This document shows, piece by piece, positions 50,680-60,531 of a stretch of 64,000 nucleotides of DNA (the stretch's first letter is position 1; each line of letters starts with the position of its first letter). The stretch spans positions 248,001 to 312,000 of the forward strand of contig CAWUJH010000004.1 of NCBI GenBank assembly GCA_963922875.1, read 5' to 3'. A model generated the notes under the pieces. It had not been told where the DNA came from and did not search any database. It saw nothing but the letters and a program-made list of their open reading frames with translations. The position numbers were made by a program, and so were the translations under genes. The DNA comes from Ketobacter sp963922875 (lineage in GTDB: Bacteria; Pseudomonadota; Gammaproteobacteria; Pseudomonadales; Ketobacteraceae).

Positions 50680-51498
50680 ATGCTTAAAACCAGAATAATT
50701 ACTGCCGTATGTCTGTTGCCCCTGGTTCTTGGGGCAATTTTTTATCTGGACACGCCTTACTTTGCTTTGGTTATGATGATCCCTGTGGTACTCGGCGGTT
50801 GGGAGTGGGCCAATATTATGGGGATTAAACGGTCCGGCTTGCGCTGGCTGTATGCGTTGGGTTTAGGGGGTGGACTTTGGTTGCAAACCCAATGGCAATG
50901 GAATGGTGTTTTTTACCTGAGCCTAGCTTGGTGGGCCATGGCTATTTTCCTCGTTAGATCCTACCCGGATAAAGTGAAATGGTGGAGCTCACCACTTATC
51001 CAGGGGCTTATTGGCTGGTTGTTGCTGTTGCCCGCTTGGTGGGGCATGGTGGTAATACATCAACAATCCTATGGGCCTTATTGGCTGCTCTATGCCTTTT
51101 TATTGGTTTGGGGCGCAGATACAGGCGCCTACTTTGCCGGTCGCAAATGGGGGCGACGTAAACTGGCTCCCGCTGTTAGTCCTGGTAAAACAATAGAGGG
51201 ACTGTTAGGGGGAATGATTGTCACCGGTACGTTGGCGCTGGTAGTGGCTTTTCAGTTGGACGAGATTTTAACGGGTAAAGTGATTCCTTTTTTGATGATT
51301 AGTTTAGCGGCAGTAGTGGGCTCTGTTTACGGTGATTTAGTGGAAAGCATGTTTAAACGCCAGCGTGGAATCAAGGACAGCAGTCATATTTTGCCCGGTC
51401 ATGGCGGTGTTCTCGATCGAATCGACAGTATTACTGCTGCGGTGCCAATTTTTGTTTTTGGTATGTTGTGGCTAAACGGCTTTGTTGGAATGGGTTGA
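50680..51498 (+). CDS. cdsA: Phosphatidate cytidylyltransferase
   Basis: The 272-residue multi-spanning membrane protein ends with the CdsA signature (KRQRGIKDSSHILPGHGGVL followed by DRIDS) and has the SPGKTIEGLLGG motif. It makes CDP-diacylglycerol, the precursor of the main phospholipids, from phosphatidate and CTP at the inner membrane. Confidence 0.96.
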   Translation: MLKTRIITAVCLLPLVLGAIFYLDTPYFALVMMIPVVLGGWEWANIMGIKRSGLRWLYALGLGGGLWLQTQWQWNGVFYLSLAWWAMAIFLVRSYPDKVKWWSSPLIQGLIGWLLLLPAWWGMVVIHQQSYGPYWLLYAFLLVWGADTGAYFAGRKWGRRKLAPAVSPGKTIEGLLGGMIVTGTLALVVAFQLDEILTGKVIPFLMISLAAVVGSVYGDLVESMFKRQRGIKDSSHILPGHGGVLDRIDSITAAVPIFVFGMLWLNGFVGMG

Positions 51499-51503
51499 GT
51501 GAC

Positions 51504-52682
51504 GTGAGACAACAATTCATCACAATTCTGGGCAGTACAGGGTCCATTGGCTTGAGCACCCTGGATGTCATTCGGCTGCAGAGCGATCGTTTTGCGGTGT
51601 TTGCCTTAACGGCCAACACCAATGACGAATTGCTGGCGGCACAAGTGATTGAATTCAAGCCTAGATACGCCGTCATGCGAGATGTGCCTGCCGCCGTCCG
51701 GTTGCGGAACCGATTGCGATCCATAGGGTCTGATACTCAAGTTCTTGACGATGAGGAAGGTTTGGCCGCAGTTGCTGAGCACCCTGAGGTGGATCAGGTA
51801 ATGGCGGCAATCGTTGGTGCTGCTGGCCTGTTGCCCACGTTGGCGGCGGTGAAAGCAGGTAAGCGAATTTTGTTAGCCAACAAAGAAACACTGGTAATGA
51901 GTGGCGCCTTGTTTATGGAAGAGGTGAAGCGTAACTCTGTGGAGTTGCTTCCGATTGACAGTGAACATAACGCGATCTTTCAGTGCATGCCGCCAGAGTT
52001 TAATGGCGACCTAGTTGAAAATGGTATTGCGCATTTATTGCTGACAGCTTCCGGTGGACCCTTTAGGGACTGTCCTTTGGATCAGTTAAGTAAAGTATCT
52101 CCTGAACAGGCGTGCGCCCATCCTAATTGGTCCATGGGGCGCAAAATATCCGTAGATTCAGCCACCATGATGAACAAAGGGCTGGAACTCATTGAAGCGT
52201 GCTGGTTGTTTAATGCCAAGCCAGATCAGGTTGAGGTGGTGATTCACCCGCAAAGTGTGATCCATTCCATGGTGCAATATATGGATGGGAGTGTGATCGC
52301 TCAAATGGGTAATCCGGACATGCGCACTCCCATTGCCTATGGTTTGGGTTGGCCTCAGCGAATAAATTCTGGAGTGACTTTGTTGGACTTGGTTAAAGTC
52401 GCTAAACTTGAATTTGAGGCTCCCGACGAACAACGCTTTCCTTGTCTCAGATTGGCGCGAGAAGCCATGTTGCAAGGGGGGACAGCGCCAGTGACTTTGA
52501 ATGCAGCGAATGAAGTGGCTGTGGCAGGGTTTTTGGCTGGGCGCGCAAAATTTACGGACATACCGGTTATCATCGAACGGACTTTGGAACAGTTAAGTGT
52601 ACAAGCGGCAGATTCCATTGAGCGGATTTTGGCAGTAGACCAGGAATCGCGACAAGTGGCTAGCCAGTTACTGGATCAATAA
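51504..52682 (+). CDS. dxr: 1-deoxy-D-xylulose 5-phosphate reductoisomerase
   Basis: The 392-residue enzyme begins ITILGSTGSIGLSTLDVI (NADPH site). It has LLANKETLVMSG, LLPIDSEHNAIFQC, LTASGGPFRD, HPNWSMGRKISVDSATMMNK and VIHPQSVIHSMV, with the metal and substrate ligands in place. It makes 2-C-methylerythritol 4-phosphate, the first committed MEP-pathway step. I take the GTG at 51504, six bases after cdsA; a longer frame starting at 51468 overlaps cdsA and adds non-conserved residues. Confidence 0.97.
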   Translation: MRQQFITILGSTGSIGLSTLDVIRLQSDRFAVFALTANTNDELLAAQVIEFKPRYAVMRDVPAAVRLRNRLRSIGSDTQVLDDEEGLAAVAEHPEVDQVMAAIVGAAGLLPTLAAVKAGKRILLANKETLVMSGALFMEEVKRNSVELLPIDSEHNAIFQCMPPEFNGDLVENGIAHLLLTASGGPFRDCPLDQLSKVSPEQACAHPNWSMGRKISVDSATMMNKGLELIEACWLFNAKPDQVEVVIHPQSVIHSMVQYMDGSVIAQMGNPDMRTPIAYGLGWPQRINSGVTLLDLVKVAKLEFEAPDEQRFPCLRLAREAMLQGGTAPVTLNAANEVAVAGFLAGRAKFTDIPVIIERTLEQLSVQAADSIERILAVDQESRQVASQLLDQ

Positions 52683-52717
52683 CCCATTACTGCGTTCTAA
52701 ATGACGAAGAGGTCAAT

Positions 52718-54082
52718 TTGCTGGAATTTTTGCAAACCTTAATAGCTTTCATCGTGGCCTTGGGACTACTTATTTTTGTTCATGAATATGGGCACTTTTG
52801 GGTGGCTCGACGTTGCGGAGTGCGGGTTCTCAAGTTCTCTATAGGTTTTGGTAAGCCACTCTTTAGCTGGCATGATCGCCGGGGTACAGAGTTTTGTGTG
52901 GCAGCGCTACCTCTTGGTGGGTTCGTAAAAATGCTGGGCGAAGCCGGTAGCGACGTCGGCAGCGATGAGATAAAAGAGTCTTTCGCTCACAAATCTGTTT
53001 ATCAACGTTTTGCGATTGTATCTGCGGGACCGTTGATCAATCTGGTGTTCGCCATATTCCTTTACTGGGTTTTGTTTGTAAGCGGTGTAACTGCATTGGC
53101 GCCGTTTGTTGGCGATGTTAAGCCTGATTCAATGGCTCAGTCCGCAGGATTTCAGCCTTTGGATGAAATTATTGCTGTGAATGATCAGCCCGTGGAAAGC
53201 TGGGATGATGTCACCATGGTGCTAGTGGCACTTATTGGTGAGGATTCAACATTCACCTTTAAAGTGGTTCCAGAAGGCGGCAGCCAGCCTGTTGAGCGTA
53301 AAGTCAAAGTTAGCCAGTGGATGACCGGAAGTGAAAAGGTTCACCCTATGGAGTTGCTGGGGATGGCGCCTTATTTTCCCAAGGTTCCGGCCATTCTGGG
53401 GGAGTTGGTACCCGGAAAAGCAGCGGTAACTCAGGGCTTACAAACAGGAGATCAAGTGGTTGCTGTGAATGGCGTTACCATTGAAACCTGGGATGAGTGG
53501 GTAATGCTAATCCGACAGAATCCGGGTACCCAAATGCAGGTGGGTGTGTTGCGCGACGGTCAAACACTGGGCATGAGCATTACTCCAGAACCCTTCACCC
53601 AGCAGGACGGCAGCGTGGTGGGTCAAATTGGCGCGCATCTGCAAGCCGGTTTGGCTGAGTTCCCCGATTTTATGGTGCGAGAACAGCAATACGGACCCAT
53701 TGCAGCCATTGGTAAAGCGCTGACTCACGCCTGGTCAAGAATCCACTTAACCATCACATCCATTGGCAAAATGGTCACTGGCAAGATCTCAGTGGAAAAC
53801 CTGAGTGGTCCCATCACTATCGCCAAAATTGCCGGCGATAGTGCCCAATACGGCATGGAATCCTTTTTTAATTTCCTAGCCTATTTGAGCATTAGCCTGG
53901 GCGTGTTAAATTTGCTGCCGATCCCGGTTCTGGATGGTGGCCATTTAATGTACTATCTGGCTGAAATGATCAAAGGAAGTCCGGTGTCAGAAAAAGCGCA
54001 GGCGTTCGGCAACAGTGTTGGACTGACCCTGCTAATAATGTTTATGGGATTAGCATTTTACAATGATTTCATGGGTCTATGA
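52718..54082 (+). CDS. rseP: Site-2 protease RseP
   Basis: The 454-residue inner-membrane protein starts with TTG. It carries the zinc motif HEYGH at residues about 23-27, two PDZ domains (PDSMAQSAGFQPLDEIIAVN and KAAVTQGLQTGDQVVAVNGV) and the third metal ligand in PVLDGGHLMYYL. It cleaves anti-sigma factor RseA within the membrane to release sigma-E, and removes leftover signal peptides. Its place just before bamA ties envelope stress sensing to outer-membrane assembly. Confidence 0.97.
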   Translation: MLEFLQTLIAFIVALGLLIFVHEYGHFWVARRCGVRVLKFSIGFGKPLFSWHDRRGTEFCVAALPLGGFVKMLGEAGSDVGSDEIKESFAHKSVYQRFAIVSAGPLINLVFAIFLYWVLFVSGVTALAPFVGDVKPDSMAQSAGFQPLDEIIAVNDQPVESWDDVTMVLVALIGEDSTFTFKVVPEGGSQPVERKVKVSQWMTGSEKVHPMELLGMAPYFPKVPAILGELVPGKAAVTQGLQTGDQVVAVNGVTIETWDEWVMLIRQNPGTQMQVGVLRDGQTLGMSITPEPFTQQDGSVVGQIGAHLQAGLAEFPDFMVREQQYGPIAAIGKALTHAWSRIHLTITSIGKMVTGKISVENLSGPITIAKIAGDSAQYGMESFFNFLAYLSISLGVLNLLPIPVLDGGHLMYYLAEMIKGSPVSEKAQAFGNSVGLTLLIMFMGLAFYNDFMGL

Positions 54083-54125
54083 CCCTTAGGTATCTGTTTT
54101 AAATTCCTGCGGATTTGAGTAATTC

Positions 54126-56483
54126 ATGAGTCGAATAGTTGCCGTTATGCTGTTGGTCTGGTCGATGGCATTGGCCAATCTTGCAATCGCTGAAGAGTTT
54201 GTTATCGGGGATATCAGGATTGAAGGTTTGCAGCGTATTGCTGCCGGTGCGGTGTTCAACGCACTACCGTTACAAGTGGGTGATACAGTGGAGTCCGAGA
54301 ACTTGGCTGAATCCGCTCGCCTGCTGTTTAAAACGGGAAATTTTCAAGATGTCAGCCTTTTTAGAGAAGGCAACGTCCTAATTATCCGAGTCAGTGAGCG
54401 TCCCTCAATCAGTAATATCGAGCTGGAAGGTAACAAGTCAATCCCCACCGAAAACTTGTTGGAAGGTCTGGATCAGGCGGGGTTGAGTAGTGGCAGCGTA
54501 TTCCAACGAGTGACTCTAGACCGATTAAAACTGGAATTGGAACGCCAGTATATTGCCCAAGGTCGCTACGGCGCTCGCGTCGAACCTGAGGTGAAGCCTC
54601 TGCCTCGCAACCGGGTAGCCATTTTGATTAACATTCGAGAGGGCGATGTGGCGACCATCTCGGGCGTCAATATCGTGGGTAACACGGTGTTTGATGACGC
54701 CACTCTCACGGCAGAATTTGAACTGCAAAAGAGCCACTTTTTTTCGTTTTTCAAAGGTGACGATAAGTATTCAAAAGAAAAGTTAGGGGGTGACATCGAA
54801 CGCCTGACTTCCTATTACCAGGATCGTGGCTATGTAAACTTTCGGGTAGAATCTACCCAGGTGTCCGTCACTCCCGAAAAGTCAGAAGTTTATATCGTTG
54901 TCAATGTCAGTGAAGGTGAGCGCCACACTGTAAATGAAGTGAAACTTGTAGGTGATTTGAAAGTGCCTGAAGCGGAGCTGCGACGACTGATATTGTTGCG
55001 TTCTGGTCAGACTTTCTCGCGCCGTTTGGTCACAACGTCCAATGAATTAATCTCCCGCCGTTTAGGCAACGAAGGCTATACCTTTGCAAATGTCAATGGC
55101 GTACCAGTCATTACTGAAAATGGCGACAACACGGTGGACGTTACTTTCTACGTAGACGCCGGTACCCGAGTCTATGTTCGACGAATCAATTTTTTCGGCA
55201 ACCAAAAAACCCGGGATGAAGTATTGCGGCGGGAAATGCGACAAATGGAAGGTGCGTGGGCTTCCGGTCAACTTATCGAGTCATCCAAAGTGAGACTCGA
55301 ACGTTTGGGTTATTTTAAAGGCGTAACCGTCGAGACTCCGCGAGTTGCCGGTGAGGAAGATCAAATTGATGTTAATTATTCCGTGGAGGAGCAGCCTTCG
55401 GGCTCAATTGGCGCCAGTGTTGGTTATCAGCAGGGAACCGGCTTGGTGTTAGGTGCCAACCTATCGCAAAAGAACTTCCTGGGTACTGGTAAGCAAGTCT
55501 CTATATCAGCACGCAGAGATGATCTCCAAGATAGCATCAGTTTTACTCAGGTTGACCCTTATTATACGATCGACGGTGTATCCCGAGGGTATTCGTTATT
55601 CTATAAAGAAACCGATATCAGCGAAGACGATAACCTGGCGAATTGGGCCTCGGATCGGCTGGGTGGTCGGGTGACTTTTGGTTACCCAACCAGTGAGATT
55701 TCTCGTTTAAACTTCGGTATAGGGTTTGAAAACGTAACAATTTACGGTAGCGCTCCTTCGCCGTTGGAAGTCTGGAAGTTAATTGATTACAACCAGCAAG
55801 ATTACTTGTTGTATGGCATCAACACTCAAGATGAGAATTTTTTAAATTTCCCTTTCTCCATTTCCTGGCGTATCAGTACGTTGAACCGTGGAGTGTTCGC
55901 CACCCAGGGCTCTTCCCATTCAGTTTCTGCTGAAGTGGCAGTTCCCGGCAGTGAGCTTGAGTACTATAAGCTGAAATACGAAGTGCAACGCTATTTCCCA
56001 ATGACGGATACCTGGACTTTACGGTTGCGTTCGGATATCGGCTACGGTGATGGATATGGCAACAATCAAGAGCTTCCCTTTTATGAAAATTACTACTCAG
56101 GTGGCTTTGGTTCCGTGCGTGGCTATGAAGATCGTTCTTTAGGGCCCCGTGAAACGCAATCGCCCTATGACAGTGGAAGGTTGCGAGCAATCGGTGGTAA
56201 CTTGTTGGTGGAAGGTAGTGCAGAATTGATTTTCCCCATGCCGTTTGTGAAGGATTCGCGATCATTTCGTACCTTGTTCTTCCTTGATGCTGGAAACGTT
56301 TTTGATACTTACCGAGATGCCGAATTTGGTTTTAAGGTAGGTGACATGCGTATGTCTGCTGGTATAGCGCTATCCTGGATAACCGGTATCGGACCATTAT
56401 CCTTCAGCCTATCAAAAGCACTTAACGATGAAGATGGCGATGAGGTGCAAACCTTCCAGTTCTCCTTAGGGCAGCCGTTTTAA
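54126..56483 (+). CDS. bamA: Outer-membrane protein assembly factor BamA
   Basis: The 785-residue precursor has a signal peptide ending LAIAEE, five POTRA domains over about 20-425 (for example FVIGDIRIEGLQRIAAGAVF and RRINFFGNQKTRDEVLRREM), and a 16-strand barrel with the loop-6 motif GSVRGYEDRSLGP and the C-terminal beta-signal FQFSLGQPF ending in Phe. It inserts barrel proteins into the outer membrane with the Bam lipoproteins. Confidence 0.97.
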   Translation: MSRIVAVMLLVWSMALANLAIAEEFVIGDIRIEGLQRIAAGAVFNALPLQVGDTVESENLAESARLLFKTGNFQDVSLFREGNVLIIRVSERPSISNIELEGNKSIPTENLLEGLDQAGLSSGSVFQRVTLDRLKLELERQYIAQGRYGARVEPEVKPLPRNRVAILINIREGDVATISGVNIVGNTVFDDATLTAEFELQKSHFFSFFKGDDKYSKEKLGGDIERLTSYYQDRGYVNFRVESTQVSVTPEKSEVYIVVNVSEGERHTVNEVKLVGDLKVPEAELRRLILLRSGQTFSRRLVTTSNELISRRLGNEGYTFANVNGVPVITENGDNTVDVTFYVDAGTRVYVRRINFFGNQKTRDEVLRREMRQMEGAWASGQLIESSKVRLERLGYFKGVTVETPRVAGEEDQIDVNYSVEEQPSGSIGASVGYQQGTGLVLGANLSQKNFLGTGKQVSISARRDDLQDSISFTQVDPYYTIDGVSRGYSLFYKETDISEDDNLANWASDRLGGRVTFGYPTSEISRLNFGIGFENVTIYGSAPSPLEVWKLIDYNQQDYLLYGINTQDENFLNFPFSISWRISTLNRGVFATQGSSHSVSAEVAVPGSELEYYKLKYEVQRYFPMTDTWTLRLRSDIGYGDGYGNNQELPFYENYYSGGFGSVRGYEDRSLGPRETQSPYDSGRLRAIGGNLLVEGSAELIFPMPFVKDSRSFRTLFFLDAGNVFDTYRDAEFGFKVGDMRMSAGIALSWITGIGPLSFSLSKALNDEDGDEVQTFQFSLGQPF

Positions 56484-56516
56484 CAACTGCAATTAGTAAA
56501 CAGAGGTTTTTATATT

Positions 56517-57023
56517 ATGACTATAATGAGGGTTTTGGTACTTTTGGGGGCTTTGGTTTCTCCCCTGGTTTGGGCGGCCGATATGCCGAAAATTGTTACT
56601 GTAGATTTGCGAGCAGGCGTGATGCAATCGGAAGCGGCGCAATTGAAAATGGAACAGCTAAAACAAGATTTCGCTAAAGATGAAGCTGAAATAATGGCCT
56701 TGCGCAATGAAGTGAAAGCCATGGACGAAAAGCTCCAGAAAGATGGCGCCATAATGTCAGCCGATGAAAAACGTAAGCTGGAAAAAGATCTGTCTGAGAA
56801 AGGCAATGAATTTAAATTCAAAGGTCAACAGTTCCAGCAGCGTACCCAGGCTGAGGCTCAAGAAGTGTTTAAATCTTTAATGCCGCAGTTTGAAAAGGCA
56901 TTGAAAGCAGTAGTGGAAGAAAACAATATTGAGCTTGTGTTGCACCGTGAAGCGGCACTGATTGTACGGCCAGAATATGAGATTACTGATCTGGTACGAA
57001 AGAAAATGGACGCTCAAAAGTAG
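56517..57023 (+). CDS. skp: Periplasmic chaperone Skp/OmpH
   Basis: The 168-residue protein has a signal peptide (VLVLLGALVSPLVWAAD) and the long charged helical tentacles of Skp (KMEQLKQDFAKDEAEIMALR and beyond). The C-terminal part (ELVLHREAALIV) is the conserved strand. It escorts unfolded outer-membrane proteins to BamA. An ATG three codons later is an alternative start. Confidence 0.9.
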   Translation: MTIMRVLVLLGALVSPLVWAADMPKIVTVDLRAGVMQSEAAQLKMEQLKQDFAKDEAEIMALRNEVKAMDEKLQKDGAIMSADEKRKLEKDLSEKGNEFKFKGQQFQQRTQAEAQEVFKSLMPQFEKALKAVVEENNIELVLHREAALIVRPEYEITDLVRKKMDAQK

Positions 57024-57026
57024 ATC

Positions 57027-58082
57027 ATGACAGGCAAGCACAACAAGACATCCTGGACGCTAGGCGAATTAGCGCAAGCGTTAGGCGTAAAGTTTCAAGG
57101 TGATTCAAGCCTTGAGATTTCAGGTTTAGCTACGTTAGCGAATGCCAAACCGGGCCAAATAAGCTTCCTTGCCAACCCTCTGTATCGCGCACAGTTACAA
57201 ACCACTCAGGCTTCGGCCGTGATCGTGGAGCAGCAAGAGGCCGATAGCTGCGGTTTACCAGCGCTCATTGCCGAGCATCCGTACCTACTGTACGCAAAGT
57301 TATCTCATTATTTTGATCGCCGTAAGCGCCAGGCGACGGGTATCCATCCCAGTGCAGTGGTGGCAGCGGATGCTGTTATTGGTGACGGCTGTAAAATAGG
57401 CCCGAATGTTGTCTTGGAATCCGGTGTTTCCCTTGGGAGTGGGGTAGAAATCGGTCCAGGTACGGTCATTGGGGTGAACTGTCGAATCGGCGATGATTGT
57501 GTGATCTATGCTAATGTTACGCTTTACCATAGTGTCACTGTTGGACAGCGATGTACTTTGCACAGTGGTGTGGTGTTAGGTGCCGATGGTTTTGGTTTTG
57601 CTAATGAACAAGGAGCCTGGGTGAAAATTGCCCAACTAGGCGGTGTGACCATTGGTGATGACGTAGATGTTGGGGCTAATACAACCATAGACAGAGGTGC
57701 GTTGCAGGACACTCGTATTGGAAGTGGCGTGATATTAGACAATCAAATTCAGATCGCTCATAACGTGGAAATTGGTGAAGGCACCGCGATTGCTGGATGT
57801 ACGGGTATTGCGGGTAGTACTAAAATAGGTAAATATTGTACGATCGCAGGGGCTGTGGGTATTGCCGGTCATCTAACCATTACCGATCGCGTACATATCA
57901 CAATGCGCAGTGCCATTACGCATAGTATAACCGCACCGGGTTCATACTCCTCTGGCACTGCTATGTCGGAAACCAAGTATTGGCGTAAAAACGCAGCGCG
58001 TTTCCGCAAGCTGGATGAGATGGCCAGAAGAATCATTGAACTTGAGAAAAAATTGCGTAGATTGGGGAGTAAAGACGAGTAA
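57027..58082 (+). CDS. lpxD: UDP-3-O-(3-hydroxyacyl)glucosamine N-acyltransferase
   Basis: The 351-residue protein has the N-terminal uridine-binding domain (LATLANAKPGQISFLANPLY) and a left-handed beta-helix of hexapeptide repeats with HSGVVLGADGFGFANEQGAW and the catalytic His in QIAHNVEIGEG. It adds the N-linked acyl chain in lipid A synthesis. It starts three bases after skp. Confidence 0.97.
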   Translation: MTGKHNKTSWTLGELAQALGVKFQGDSSLEISGLATLANAKPGQISFLANPLYRAQLQTTQASAVIVEQQEADSCGLPALIAEHPYLLYAKLSHYFDRRKRQATGIHPSAVVAADAVIGDGCKIGPNVVLESGVSLGSGVEIGPGTVIGVNCRIGDDCVIYANVTLYHSVTVGQRCTLHSGVVLGADGFGFANEQGAWVKIAQLGGVTIGDDVDVGANTTIDRGALQDTRIGSGVILDNQIQIAHNVEIGEGTAIAGCTGIAGSTKIGKYCTIAGAVGIAGHLTITDRVHITMRSAITHSITAPGSYSSGTAMSETKYWRKNAARFRKLDEMARRIIELEKKLRRLGSKDE

Positions 58083-58113
58083 GCTGAGCGCAGCTGCGTT
58101 GTCTACATGGGCT

Positions 58114-58551
58114 ATGATGAATATTAATGAAATAAAAGCAATACTGCCCCATCGGGCGCCCTTCCTCCAGGTGGATAAAGTTCTGGAACTGGTAGAAGGA
58201 GAGTATATTTTGGCTGTGCGGGGCGTCTCCAATAGTGAAGATGTGTTTGCTGGTCACTTTCCAGGAAACCCCATATTGCCGGGTGTCTTGATTATTGAAG
58301 CCATGGCTCAGGCGTCGGGATTGCTCGCCTTCAAAACCATGGGGCGAGCGGCTCATGAGAACAAGGCTTATGTGGTAGCTGCGGTGGATAGAACTAGGTT
58401 TCGGCGCACCGTTGTTCCCGGCGATCAGCTAGAGTTAAGAGCGACTATCATGTCGCGCAAGCGAACCATTTGGAAATTTCAAACCACCGCTACAGTAGAT
58501 GGTCAAGAAGTAGCGAGTGCAGTAATAACCTGTGCAGAAAGGGATTTATAA
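58114..58551 (+). CDS. fabZ: 3-hydroxyacyl-ACP dehydratase FabZ
   Basis: The 145-residue hot-dog-fold enzyme contains LPHRAPFLQVDKVLEL, the active-site helix GHFPGNPILPGVLIIEAMAQ with His and Glu, and the FRRTVVPGDQL segment. It dehydrates beta-hydroxyacyl-ACP in fatty-acid synthesis and competes with LpxD/LpxA for hydroxyacyl-ACP. A longer open frame from 58015 overlaps lpxD and is not conserved; the start may also be the adjacent second ATG. Confidence 0.97.
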   Translation: MMNINEIKAILPHRAPFLQVDKVLELVEGEYILAVRGVSNSEDVFAGHFPGNPILPGVLIIEAMAQASGLLAFKTMGRAAHENKAYVVAAVDRTRFRRTVVPGDQLELRATIMSRKRTIWKFQTTATVDGQEVASAVITCAERDL

Positions 58552-58552
58552 A

Positions 58553-59320
58553 TTGATCCATCCACAAGCGGTAATTGACCCAAAAGCAGAACTCGCCAGT
58601 GATGTCAGTGTGGGCCCGTTTACTTATATCGGACCTAATGTGACCATTGATTCTGGTACCGTGGTGAACTCTCATGTGTGTATCAAAGGTCCAACCACCA
58701 TTGGCAAACGCAACCACATCTTTCAATTTTCCTCCGTTGGCGAAGATTGCCAGGATAAAAAATACAATGGCGAACCTACCTCTCTGGTAATAGGTGATGA
58801 CAACCAGATTCGTGAAGGTTGCACTCTTCACCGGGGTACCATACAGGATGAAGGGGTCACTCGAATTGGTAACAACAACTTGATAATGGGCTACGTTCAT
58901 GTGGCCCATGATTGCATAGTTGGTGATAACAATATTTTTGCTCAACATGCTACCTTGGCTGGACACGTACAGGTGGATCACGACGTGATTTTTGCCGGCT
59001 TTTCCGGTGCTCATCAATTTTGTCGAATCGGGGCCTACAGTATGCTGGGAATGGGTGCGCTCACAAACAAAGATGTGCCCGCGTTTTTAATGGTCATGGG
59101 TAACCCTGCTAAACCTACTGGCATGAACTTCGAGGGTATGCGTCGCCGAGGCTACTCAAAGGAATTATTGGCGCAGCTCAAGGAAGCCTATAAAGTGGTT
59201 TATCGAAGAGGTCTCAGGTTAGAAGAGGCCTTGAGTCAGCTTGAAGCAATGACCCCAGAACCACAGTTACAGATATTTATTGATTCCATTAAACGCTCAG
59301 AACGTGGTATTGCCCGCTAG
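58553..59320 (+). CDS. lpxA: UDP-N-acetylglucosamine O-acyltransferase
   Basis: The start is a TTG one base after the fabZ stop, giving the conserved IHPQAVIDPKAELASDVSVG. The 255-residue beta-helix has GYVHVAHDCIVGDNNIFAQH with the catalytic His, the HQFCRIGAYSMLGMG segment, and a helical C-terminus. It performs the first step of lipid A synthesis. Confidence 0.97.
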   Translation: MIHPQAVIDPKAELASDVSVGPFTYIGPNVTIDSGTVVNSHVCIKGPTTIGKRNHIFQFSSVGEDCQDKKYNGEPTSLVIGDDNQIREGCTLHRGTIQDEGVTRIGNNNLIMGYVHVAHDCIVGDNNIFAQHATLAGHVQVDHDVIFAGFSGAHQFCRIGAYSMLGMGALTNKDVPAFLMVMGNPAKPTGMNFEGMRRRGYSKELLAQLKEAYKVVYRRGLRLEEALSQLEAMTPEPQLQIFIDSIKRSERGIAR

Positions 59321-60531
59321 TGTTGACAGGACGAAATAAACAGAAATCCTTGGTAATAGGCATAGTGGCGGGCGAAATGTCCGGAGATCAGTTGGGGGCG
59401 GATCTCATCAAAGCGATTAAAGCCCGGTATCCTCAGGCACGCTTTGTCGGTATCGGTGGGCCAGCTATGATAGCCCAAGGTTGCTCCAGCCAATTTCCTC
59501 TCGATCGATTGAGTGTTATGGGCATTTTTGCGGTTCTTGGGCGCTTAAAAGAATTGCTGCATATTAGAAGCACGCTGAAGAAAGTTTTTCTAGAACAGCC
59601 TATCGATTTATTCATTGGCATTGATTCTCCCGATTTTAATTTGCCTTTAGAAGGCTTCTTAAAACGACACAATATCCCCACGGTTCATTATGTGAGCCCT
59701 AGTGTTTGGGCATGGCGGCAGGGGCGAATTCGCAAAATACGTCAGTCCGTTGATCTGATGCTGACACTGCTGCCCTTTGAGGCTGACTTCTATCATCGAC
59801 ACCAGGTACCAGTGCAGTACGTGGGTCATCCTTTTGCGTCGGTTATCGACGTGGATCTTGATAACATGAGAGCCAAGCGCCACTGGGGGTTTTCATCCAC
59901 TGACACAGTCATTGCCGTTTTACCCGGCAGCCGAGGCGGTGAACTTAAGCATATGGCACCGCTGTTTTTAGAGGTGATTGTCAGTATCTATAATCGAGAT
60001 CCATCCACAAAATTTATTGTACCTTTGGCAAATCCTGAACGACGGCAGCAATTCGAATCCTACATGGGAGATTTAGGCACTGATTTCCCCATCCAGCTGG
60101 TGGACGGTTGTGCTCGTGAAGTCATGGCTGGATCAGATTTTGTATTAGCTACTTCGGGAACGATCACGCTGGAAGCCATGCTGTTGAAGCGGCCCATGGT
60201 GGTGGCTTATCGTTGGGGACGGTTGACCCACGCCATACTGGCTCCTTTGGTTAAAATTAAATACATTGCATTACCGAATTTGTTAGCGGATAAAGAACTT
60301 GTTCCTGAGTTTCTGCAAGAGGAGGCAACGGTTTATAATATTACTTCTGCGCTCTATCAGTTAATGAATGATCGGAGAAAATGCGGCGAAATTCAGGCTA
60401 GCTTTAAGCAACTGCATAATTTGTTAAATTGCAATGCAAGCGAAGTAGCAGCGGATGCAATTTTCGATCTTTTAGGCATTGCACAAGCCGATGCTCCAGC
60501 TAAGGTAAAAGAGCTATGCAAGGAAATTTAG
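59320..60531 (+). CDS. lpxB: Lipid A disaccharide synthase
   Basis: The 403-residue GT-B glycosyltransferase has GIVAGEMSGDQLGADLIKAI, FIGIDSPDFNLPLEGFLKRH, SPSVWAWRQGRIRKIRQSVD, VLPGSRGGELKHMAPLFLE and the ATSGTITLEAMLLKRPMVVA donor region. It joins UDP-2,3-diacylglucosamine and lipid X. The GTG start overlaps the lpxA stop by one base. The C-terminus overlaps rnhB by 16 bases. Confidence 0.97.
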   Translation: MLTGRNKQKSLVIGIVAGEMSGDQLGADLIKAIKARYPQARFVGIGGPAMIAQGCSSQFPLDRLSVMGIFAVLGRLKELLHIRSTLKKVFLEQPIDLFIGIDSPDFNLPLEGFLKRHNIPTVHYVSPSVWAWRQGRIRKIRQSVDLMLTLLPFEADFYHRHQVPVQYVGHPFASVIDVDLDNMRAKRHWGFSSTDTVIAVLPGSRGGELKHMAPLFLEVIVSIYNRDPSTKFIVPLANPERRQQFESYMGDLGTDFPIQLVDGCAREVMAGSDFVLATSGTITLEAMLLKRPMVVAYRWGRLTHAILAPLVKIKYIALPNLLADKELVPEFLQEEATVYNITSALYQLMNDRRKCGEIQASFKQLHNLLNCNASEVAADAIFDLLGIAQADAPAKVKELCKEI